From the NCBI GenBank assembly GCA_002345475.1, contig DDWC01000068.1, positions 1 through 11,859 on the forward strand: DNA of 11,859 nt. The letters are read 5' to 3'. Position numbers and translations under genes: made by a program. Positions within the stretch are counted from its first letter, which is position 1, and each line of letters opens with the position of its first letter. Source of the DNA: Firmicutes bacterium UBA2296 (lineage in GTDB: Bacteria > Bacillota > UBA994). Positions 6,999-11,859 of the stretch are shown piece after piece. Below the pieces are notes generated by a model. That model was not told the DNA's origin. It ran no database searches and saw nothing but the letters and a program-made list of their open reading frames with translations.

Positions 6999-8177
6999 AT
7001 GTCCGACAAAATGAGCTTTATCGATGAGACCCTAAACGAGCTCCGTGCAAGTGGCCTTTACAACGAGATTAAAATCATCGGGAGTCCTCAGGGGGCATGG
7101 CTGAACATTGATGGCCACAGAGTCCTCAATATGTGCTCGAACAACTATCTTGGTCTCGCCAATAATCCCGAGCTGCGCCAGGCGGCAGTCAAAGCTATTG
7201 ATGAGTTCGGGGTCGGTCCTGCGGCAGTGCGCAGCATCGCAGGAACCATGAGCCTGCACGAGCAGCTTGATCGCAAAGTGGCAGAGTTCAAGAGGGTGGA
7301 AGCTGCACTCACGTTACAGTCCGGGTTTATGGCCAACTGCGCTGTGATCCCCGCCTTAGTGAGCAAGGGCGACACCATTGTATCGGACGCGCTAAACCAT
7401 GCCAGCATCATTGACGGTTCGCGTCTCAGCCGGGCGCAGATTAAAGTGTACGAGCATAACAATATGGACTCGCTGGAAGCAGTGCTAAAAGAGGACAACA
7501 GCGGACGTGTGCTGGTTATTACCGATGGCGTTTTTAGCATGGACGGTGACATCGCTCCGCTGCCGGCCATAGTGGAACTGGCACAGAGGTATGGTGCCAT
7601 GACCATGGTGGATGACGCTCACGGCGAGGGCGTTCTTGGCGAAAGCGGCAGAGGCATTGTGGATCACTTTCATCTGCACGGTAAGGTTGACGTTGAAGTC
7701 GGGACCTTCAGCAAGGCCATTGGAACGATTGGCGGTTTTGCTGCCGGCTCGTCCCGGCTTATCGAATATCTCAAGCAAAAGGCCAGGCCTTTCCTCTTCA
7801 GCTCAGCTCTAACCCCTCCTGACGTGGCCGCTACATACCGGGCTATCGAACTGCTCATGGAGAGCGGTGAACTCGTGGAGAGGTTGTGGGAGAATGGTCG
7901 TTACTTCAAGTCTGCTATGCAGGAACTCGGTTTTGACATCGGCCTCAGCGAGACGCCAATAACACCGGTAATGCTGGGCGAAGCTGACGTTGCCGGAGAG
8001 ATGAGCAGACAGTTGCTGAAGCGTGGCGTATTTGCCACAAAGATTGGGTTCCCCACGGTGCCCAAGGGTAAGGCGCGCATCCGGGTCATGATTTCGGCTT
8101 CTCACAGCCGCGAGGATCTTGATTTCGGAATTGCGCAGTTTGCCGCTGTAGGCAGGGAAATGGGTATCATAAGATAG
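6999..8177 (+). CDS. Glycine C-acetyltransferase-like (Kbl/BioF family) PLP-dependent acyltransferase
   Basis: This 392-residue alpha-oxoamine synthase condenses an acyl-CoA with an amino acid, with decarboxylation or CoA release. Key marks are CSNNYLGL (46-53), SIAGTMSLHEQLD (79-91), NHASIIDG (133-140), DDAHGEG (205-211) and the PLP lysine K239 in TFSKAIGTIGG. The length and motifs match the Firmicutes group often labelled glycine C-acetyltransferase-related (TIGR01825). True Kbl usually sits with tdh, and BioF with bio genes; neither is here, so glycine plus acetyl-CoA to 2-amino-3-ketobutyrate is likely but not proven. The start has AGGAGG (6986-6991) with a 7-nt spacer. It follows the Nudix gene by 18 nt and precedes the OB-HD gene by 52 nt. 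Confidence 0.88.
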   Translation: MSDKMSFIDETLNELRASGLYNEIKIIGSPQGAWLNIDGHRVLNMCSNNYLGLANNPELRQAAVKAIDEFGVGPAAVRSIAGTMSLHEQLDRKVAEFKRVEAALTLQSGFMANCAVIPALVSKGDTIVSDALNHASIIDGSRLSRAQIKVYEHNNMDSLEAVLKEDNSGRVLVITDGVFSMDGDIAPLPAIVELAQRYGAMTMVDDAHGEGVLGESGRGIVDHFHLHGKVDVEVGTFSKAIGTIGGFAAGSSRLIEYLKQKARPFLFSSALTPPDVAATYRAIELLMESGELVERLWENGRYFKSAMQELGFDIGLSETPITPVMLGEADVAGEMSRQLLKRGVFATKIGFPTVPKGKARIRVMISASHSREDLDFGIAQFAAVGREMGIIR

Positions 8178-8184
8178 TATTGGG

Positions 8185-8190
8185 TATAAT
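8185..8190 (+). promoter_or_regulatory. Perfect TATAAT -10 box, possible internal promoter
   Basis: A consensus TATAAT lies in the 52-nt gap before the OB-HD nuclease gene. No convincing -35 is seen 16-18 nt upstream. It would give a start near 8197 and a leader of about 33 nt before ATG 8230. It may allow the nuclease and selenoprotein genes to be expressed apart from the upstream pair. Confidence 0.3.
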
Positions 8191-8229
8191 TATCCATATG
8201 AGGTCACAAGCGAAGCTGGAGGACCATAC

Positions 8230-9222
8230 ATGAAGAAAGTCTATGTGAAAGATCTTACGGTCGGCACAACGGCACAAGGGCACTTCTCGGTGCTGGAAAA
8301 ACGGTATATTAACTACCAACGCAACGGAGCGCCGGCTGCTGGGCTGGTCATGACCCTGGGTGATAAGACAGGCCGTATTTCTGCAGTTGCCTGGAATGAG
8401 GCTCTGGTCGCTGACGGAACCTACAAACAGGATGACATAGTGGAAATTGTCGGGCGGGTACAGGACTATCGCGGGGATAGGCAGATCTATCTGGAGGCAG
8501 TCCGCAAGGCCGCGCTCAGCGAAATAGACCCCGCAGACTTTTCAGGTCAGGCGCCGCGCCCCGTGCAGGAAATGTGGCAGGAGCTTATGGGATTCATCGG
8601 CTCAGTGAAAGACCCGTCCCTCACCTGGCTCCTGCGCAGGTTCTTTACTGATGCATCCTACGCTGAAGAAGCGGATTTGTTTCGCAAGGTTCCGGCTGGC
8701 CGGGACGTTCACCATGCCTACATAGGGGGTCTTCTAGAGCACAGTCTGGAAGTGGCAGAGTATGTGGATCATATGTGCCGGGTGCAGGGAAGTATGCTTA
8801 ATCGTGACCTGCTCATAGCCGGAGCCCTGCTCCACGATGCGGCAAAAATATGGGAATACGATTTTAAGTCCTTTTCTTTTGAGTTTACGGACCGCGGCAG
8901 GCTGTTGGGACATCTGGTCATGGGGACGGAGCTTGTGGGCAGGCTGGTGGCCGAAACCCCTGATTTCCCCACACTCCTGGGACAGGAACTGCAACATATG
9001 GTCATATCGCACCACGGTCAGAAGGAATGGGGCTCGGCAGAAGAACCAAAAACCATCAACGCCGTGGCCTTGCACCTGGCGGATTTGTCCAGTAGCCGCC
9101 TGGCTCAGGTTGAGCGTATTGTTAAGGACACCCTGAGCAACGATGAGCGCTGGTCTCCCTGGGACCGACGTTTCGAACGCAGTTTTATGGTCACAGGGCG
9201 GGGTGAACCGCGTGAGGAATAA
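8230..9222 (+). CDS. YhaM-like 3'-5' exoribonuclease, OB-fold plus HD domain
   Basis: This is a 330-residue cytoplasmic protein. An N-terminal OB-fold nucleic-acid-binding domain (about 1-95) includes GDKTGRISAVAWNE (44-57) and EIVGRVQDYRGDRQIYLE (72-89). The HD metal-dependent phosphohydrolase domain (about 150-310) carries HH (161-162), H171, the HD dyad H202-D203 in LLHDAAK, H228, HH (261-262) and D285 in ALHLADL. The order and length agree with Bacillus YhaM (about 314 residues), which degrades RNA and single-stranded DNA from the 3' end. ATG 8230 has GGAGG (8218-8222) 7 nt upstream. Its 3' end overlaps the chosen start of the selenoprotein by 11 nt, which suggests coupled translation. 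Confidence 0.88.
   Translation: MKKVYVKDLTVGTTAQGHFSVLEKRYINYQRNGAPAAGLVMTLGDKTGRISAVAWNEALVADGTYKQDDIVEIVGRVQDYRGDRQIYLEAVRKAALSEIDPADFSGQAPRPVQEMWQELMGFIGSVKDPSLTWLLRRFFTDASYAEEADLFRKVPAGRDVHHAYIGGLLEHSLEVAEYVDHMCRVQGSMLNRDLLIAGALLHDAAKIWEYDFKSFSFEFTDRGRLLGHLVMGTELVGRLVAETPDFPTLLGQELQHMVISHHGQKEWGSAEEPKTINAVALHLADLSSSRLAQVERIVKDTLSNDERWSPWDRRFERSFMVTGRGEPREE
9200..9206 (+). promoter_or_regulatory. GGGGTGA ribosome binding site for the selenoprotein (GTG start)
   Basis: GGGGTGA lies 5 nt before GTG 9212, inside the end of the nuclease gene. GTG 9203 is part of this same SD and has no good site of its own. GTG 9212 also puts the basic MRNK directly before the hydrophobic signal segment. Confidence 0.5.
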
Positions 9223-10297
9223 GTTAATCACCGGCGTCCTGGTACTGCTGACAGTAGCCGTGGTTGTGGCGCTAATGAACCCTTTCGCTGTCAACGATCT
9301 CAAGGCGGCGGATCCCTCTGCCGCATTTCAGACGGCTCGACAGGCGGGCAAACCAGTCTTCGTCATGTTTAGCTCCGACACCTGACCCGCCTGTGTGACA
9401 TCATATCCCGCGGTGCGGGATCTTGAGCGCGAGCTGGGCAAGGACGTGACTTTCATCGTAGCAGACGTACGCCTGTCTCAGTCTGCCTGGTTGCTGACCC
9501 AGTTCGAAGTACGTCAAATACCCCATTACGTCATGGTAAGCGAAAGTGGCGACGCTCGTGTTTCACCGCCCCGAGTGATGTCCCGCGAAGAGCTAAGAGA
9601 TTTTATACTGGGCGGAGTAGAGACGGGAGAAAGTAACCGCATCGCCCGCCTGCTGGCGGAAGGCAGCCTCTGGGTGTTTGCCCTCATCTTCTTTGCCGGA
9701 GTTATCACCAGTGTGTCGCCGTGCCTTCTGGCCATGGCGCCAGTAGTGGCGGCCTATGCCGGGGCGGGTGAAGATGGTCGCGGCCGTGGACTCCTGCTTT
9801 CCGCCGCGATGGTGCTCGGTCTGTCAACTTCTTTCGCCATTCTCGGCGCCATTGCCGTCAGTATGGGACGTGTTTTTGGCTCCATTGGCCGTTTCTGGCC
9901 CGTGATGCTGGGAGCCATCCTCATCGCGGCAGGTTTGCACTATGTAAAGCTGATGGACTTGTCAGTGCCCGGGCTGAAACGCTTGCCCGTGAGAGGCCGC
10001 GGCGTGGGAGGAGCGTACCTCGTCGGCATGTTCATGGGTTTGGCCGCGTCACCCTGTGCCACGGGGGTACTTGTCGTAATCCTGGCTTTTGCCGGAGCAA
10101 GTGGCAAGGTCGGGCTGGGGGCGCTTCTGCTGTTTGTTTACGGTCTGGGCCATGGGATACCTCTGGTTGGACTCGGAGCTGCGGTGTCGCGCTTCAGAGT
10201 CAGCCGTCTGTCAGGCCGTTACTGGGACTCTTTTGCCTATGTTTTGGGCCTGATCTTTGTCGCTATTGGCACATACGTTTTGCTTGGAGCTCTTTAA
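9212..10297 (+). CDS. Selenocysteine-containing thioredoxin-CcdA fusion (thiol-disulfide interchange membrane protein)
   Basis: I read 361 residues through the in-frame TGA at 9383-9385 as selenocysteine U58. The order is: basic start and signal-anchor helix (about 5-25); thioredoxin-like domain (about 35-136) with active site U58-P-A-C61, the following SYPAVRDLEREL helix, and cis-Pro P104 in QIPHYV; then a CcdA/DsbD-type membrane domain (about 150-361) with roughly six helices and the paired cysteines C171 (TSVSPCLLAMAP) and C282 (AASPCATG). In the family such cysteines pass electrons from cytoplasmic thioredoxin across the membrane; here the acceptor would be the extracytosolic Trx head with Sec as attacking residue. 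Downstream periplasm-like partners are unknown. TGA falls exactly where CxxC needs its first Cys and a SECIS-like hairpin follows. The alternative, a nonsense mutation, fits less well. Terminal stop is TAA; a hairpin follows 28 nt later. Confidence 0.88.
9383..9385 (+). other. In-frame TGA read as selenocysteine
   Basis: TGA at codon 58 sits between SSDT and PAC in the thioredoxin active-site loop. It is the only in-frame TGA in any gene of the window, so wholesale TGA reassignment to Trp or Gly is not supported, and TGG is used normally for Trp. UxxC at the CxxC position is a well-known place for selenocysteine. Confidence 0.88.
9405..9421 (+). promoter_or_regulatory. Bacterial SECIS-like stem-loop
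   Basis: ATCCCGC (9405-9411) pairs fully with GCGGGAT (9415-9421) around a GGT loop (9412-9414). The loop starts 26 nt after the UGA and has G in its first two positions. This fits the bacterial SECIS rule I know (stem-loop directly downstream, loop about 16-37 nt from UGA, G early in the loop). The E. coli fdhF element also shows GGU at its apex. It lies inside the coding sequence, as expected for bacteria, where SelB binds it. Confidence 0.75.
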
Positions 10298-10325
10298 GCA
10301 CTGTGAAAAGAGTATCAAGCACGCA

Positions 10326-10359
10326 GAAGGAGCCCCGCTCGGATGAGCGGAGCTCCTTC
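10326..10359. terminator. Hairpin between convergent selenoprotein and small membrane protein genes
   Basis: An 8-bp outer stem and a 6-bp inner stem, split by one C-A mismatch (10334/10351), close on a GGAT loop (10341-10344). It starts 28 nt after the selenoprotein stop and lies 20 nt beyond the stop of the convergent small gene. No T-run follows on either strand. Termination in both directions is inferred from position. Confidence 0.65.
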
Positions 10360-10379
10360 GGTTCAGTCTGGCGCCCAGT

Positions 10380-10559
10380 TTACTTCATCCTTGGACCGTT
10401 CCCCATCATGGTGCGCAGCAAGACCGTCACCGAGATGAAGATGCCAAGATAAAGCGGCAGGGCTACAGCTGGGGTTTCGAAAGCCCGAAACGCGATGACC
10501 AGGGCTATGAGGACGATCAGGAGTACAAACATAGTCGCTGCCAGGGGTGTTAGCTTCAT
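10380..10559 (-). CDS. 59-residue two-helix membrane protein of unknown function
   Basis: A short ORF reads MKLTPLAATMFVLLIV and onward to GNGPRMK and TAA. Two hydrophobic helices (about 7-25 and 32-49) are joined by a short RAFETP turn, with a basic C-terminus. ATG 10559 is preceded by GAGGTGA (complement of 10566-10572) with a 6-nt spacer, an excellent SD. Together with a clean two-TM protein, this favours a real gene over the overlapping 68-residue frame on the same strand, which is polar and lacks any family look. It is convergent with the selenoprotein gene and divergent from the flavoprotein gene. I do not recognise a family. A role beside the neighbouring membrane redox proteins is only a guess. 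Confidence 0.7.
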   Translation of the reverse strand: MKLTPLAATMFVLLIVLIALVIAFRAFETPAVALPLYLGIFISVTVLLRTMMGNGPRMK

Positions 10560-10677
10560 AGTTAGTCACCTCTCATTGTTTTTATTACTTCTTTGTCACA
10601 CGGGCCGTTTCCTGCGATATTTCAGAATTTTCTTGCACTGTTTACTGCAGCCGTTAATGTAGAAGTACATGGAAGAG

Positions 10678-10688
10678 TATGCTAGAAT
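10678..10688 (+). promoter_or_regulatory. Candidate extended -10 promoter for the flavoprotein gene
   Basis: TATGC directly precedes TAGAAT (10683-10688), giving a TRTGn extended -10 with a 5/6 match to TATAAT. The -35 region is poor, which extended -10 promoters tolerate. The start would be near 10695, leaving a leader of about 37 nt with AGGAGG at 10718-10723. The rest of the 172-nt gap (10560-10731) shows nothing else I can support. Confidence 0.4.
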
Positions 10689-10731
10689 GGTCTGGTAGAG
10701 TTTTTCTTCACTAAGTGAGGAGGATACACCC

Positions 10732-11841
10732 ATGCGCGACATCATTAAATTGAGTCTTATTCTCGCCTTGATTTGCGCTGTAGCCGGCGCTTCTTTGGCG
10801 GCGACACATTCGGTGACCAGCAAGATCGTAGAGGCCAGGCGTGCCGAAGAACTGGTGGCCGCCCTTGGGGAGCTTCTGCCTGACGCAGACGCTTTTGAAG
10901 AGGTTTTGGAGGAAGACGGAGCTTTATACTATCTCGGGAAGAAATCCGGACAACCGGTAGGCGCAGTAATGCTGGCCGCAGGGCAAGGTTACGGCGGCCC
11001 GGTCAATGTTCTGGTCTCTATAGATATGGCCGGCGCCGTTCGCACGGTTAAAGTCACCGACCACAGAGAAACCGCCGGTATAGGTGACAAAGTTGAGACG
11101 CCGACTTTCCTAGGCCAGTATGTGGGAAAGACAGCCTCTGACAGTGTCACCGTAGGGCAGGATATCACCGCGGTGAGCGGTGCTACTGTCACTTCCCGGG
11201 CCGTTGCCGCCGGTGTGAGGAACGCCCTGGCCGCCCATCAGGTATATGTGCTGGGCATGGCTGCACCTACTGACGATTTCAACTTGGCAAAGGTTAAAGA
11301 CGGAGTTTACCAGGGCACCAGCACCGAAGGTTATAAGGACCGCATTGATGTGGAGGTTACGGTGGAAAGCGGCCGTATAGTGTCAGTGGTGGTCACATAT
11401 CAGAATGACACACCGGGCCTGGCTGAATATGCTGTGGAAGACGTGACCAAGTTGATCGTAGAGAAACAGCACTGGCAGGTAGACGTAACCTCCGGAGCTA
11501 CCTTTACCAGTAATGGGATCATGGACGCTGTACGCAATGCCATTCCTGACACGACATTACGCATAGAAAACATCGCCGATGGCATCTATGAGGGCGAAGG
11601 GGAAGGGTATAAGAGCACCATAAAGGTGGCAGTGACCGTAGCCGACGGCAAAATCACCGCCATCGAAATACTGGAAGAGAACGAGAGCCCGTACGTTTCT
11701 GACCCCGCCTTTGACGAAATACCTGGCGCTATTATTCGCGAGCAGAGCGTTGAGGTGGACGCGATTTCTTCTGCCACCTTCACCAGTATAGGTATCATAG
11801 AGGCGGTCACAGACGCGCTGGAGAATGCTCCTCGTAAGTAA
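10732..11841 (+). CDS. Extracytosolic protein with three FMN-binding (RnfG-type) modules
   Basis: This 369-residue protein opens with MRDIIKLSLILALICAVAG, a signal peptide or RnfG-like membrane anchor. Module 1 (about 25-170) resembles RnfG, with AGIGDKVETPTFLGQY (115-130) and the flavinylation motif SGAT at 149-152. Modules 2 (188-271) and 3 (281-363) are FMN_bind repeats, each opening with a DGxYxG-like strand and ending in SGATFTS (254-260) and SSATFTS (346-352). In this family ApbE attaches FMN by phosphoester to the Thr of SGAT; T152, T257 and perhaps T349 would be the sites. Module 3 has Ser for the Gly. The likely role is extracytosolic electron transfer. AGGAGG lies 8 nt before ATG 10732. 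No other rnf or apbE gene is visible, but the window ends 18 nt after the stop. Confidence 0.85.
   Translation: MRDIIKLSLILALICAVAGASLAATHSVTSKIVEARRAEELVAALGELLPDADAFEEVLEEDGALYYLGKKSGQPVGAVMLAAGQGYGGPVNVLVSIDMAGAVRTVKVTDHRETAGIGDKVETPTFLGQYVGKTASDSVTVGQDITAVSGATVTSRAVAAGVRNALAAHQVYVLGMAAPTDDFNLAKVKDGVYQGTSTEGYKDRIDVEVTVESGRIVSVVVTYQNDTPGLAEYAVEDVTKLIVEKQHWQVDVTSGATFTSNGIMDAVRNAIPDTTLRIENIADGIYEGEGEGYKSTIKVAVTVADGKITAIEILEENESPYVSDPAFDEIPGAIIREQSVEVDAISSATFTSIGIIEAVTDALENAPRK
11293..11544 (+). repeat. FMN_bind repeat unit, module 2
   Basis: This codes for residues 188-271 of the flavoprotein. The unit begins VKDGVYQGTSTEGYKD and ends in SGATFTSNGIMDAVRNAI, and aligns along its length with module 3. 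The flavin-acceptor Thr would be T257. Confidence 0.75.
11572..11820 (+). repeat. FMN_bind repeat unit, module 3
   Basis: This codes for residues 281-363. It begins IADGIYEGEGEGYKS and ends SSATFTSIGIIEAVTDAL. It matches module 2 in pattern and probably arose by tandem duplication, now well diverged. Ser replaces Gly in the flavinylation motif. Confidence 0.7.
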
Positions 11842-11859
11842 AGCAGTTGACATTGAGAA

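Noticed and set aside
9383..9385. TGA as Trp or Gly under an altered genetic code
   Set aside because: It is the only in-frame TGA in about 11 kb of coding sequence and TGG is used freely for Trp. Reassigned codes show many in-frame TGA codons.
9395..10297. Separate CcdA gene starting at GTG 9395, with 9212-9385 as its own short gene
   Set aside because: The split falls in the middle of a thioredoxin active-site loop, GTG 9395 has no SD, and the fragment would lack the Trx strand before the active site. One Sec-containing frame explains all of it.
10363..10569. 68-residue minus-strand frame overlapping the small membrane protein
   Set aside because: It is polar, rich in Pro, His and Ser, with no recognisable pattern, whereas the other frame has an excellent SD and two TM helices.
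10708..10722. Small hairpin around CACTAAGTG that could mask the flavoprotein SD
   Set aside because: It has only about six pairs with a three-base loop and one wobble; weak and possibly chance.
11847..11852. TTGACA -35 box of a promoter for the next gene
   Set aside because: The window ends 7 nt later, so no -10 can be checked.

Overview
The window reads as chromosomal DNA from an anaerobic Gram-positive bacterium of the Firmicutes type (Clostridia or Dethiobacter-like). The support is strong AGGAGG-type ribosome binding sites, a GlnK/GlnL-type two-component pair, a short Firmicutes-type Orn/Lys/Arg decarboxylase, a YhaM-like OB-HD nuclease, a TIGR01825-like PLP acyltransferase, and signs of selenocysteine use. 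GC looks moderate (mid-50s by eye). No mobile element, CRISPR array, tRNA or rRNA was seen. The lineage is an inference.

Layout. 21-1382 (-): an RsmF-type rRNA m5C methyltransferase whose reading frame is cut by an in-frame TAG at 165-167, while recognisable family C-terminus continues in the same frame to a second TAG at 21-23. 1323-3519 (+): a GlnK-like membrane histidine kinase and a GlnL/YcbB-type response regulator, apparently overlapping rsmF head to head. A 17-bp perfect hairpin at 3519-3555 separates them from the convergent PLP decarboxylase (3563-5050, -), which lies downstream of a divergent MurF-like Mur ligase (5151-6503, -). A short divergent promoter region leads to the + strand genes: a degenerate Nudix protein (TTG start), a glycine C-acetyltransferase-like enzyme, an OB-HD YhaM-like nuclease, and a membrane redox selenoprotein. 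A hairpin at 10326-10359 separates the latter from a convergent 59-residue, two-TM protein (10380-10559, -). Last is a secreted or anchored protein with three FMN-binding modules (10732-11841, +).

The main discovery is the gene at 9212-10297. A single in-frame TGA falls exactly on the first Cys of a thioredoxin CxxC motif (giving UPAC), followed by a compact stem-loop with a GGU loop at the distance expected of a bacterial SECIS. Behind this Trx domain is a CcdA-type membrane domain with two SPC motifs. I read it as one selenocysteine-containing protein that carries electrons from the cytoplasm to an extracytosolic Trx head, rather than two broken ORFs.

How the genes work together: the last + strand genes share an extracytosolic redox theme (selenoprotein electron exporter, then a multi-flavin RnfG-like protein), though they do not form one operon. 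The other genes are a mix of translation, nitrogen sensing, polyamine or amino-acid metabolism, wall synthesis and RNA turnover. No gene in the window ends in TGA (five TAG, six TAA final stops).
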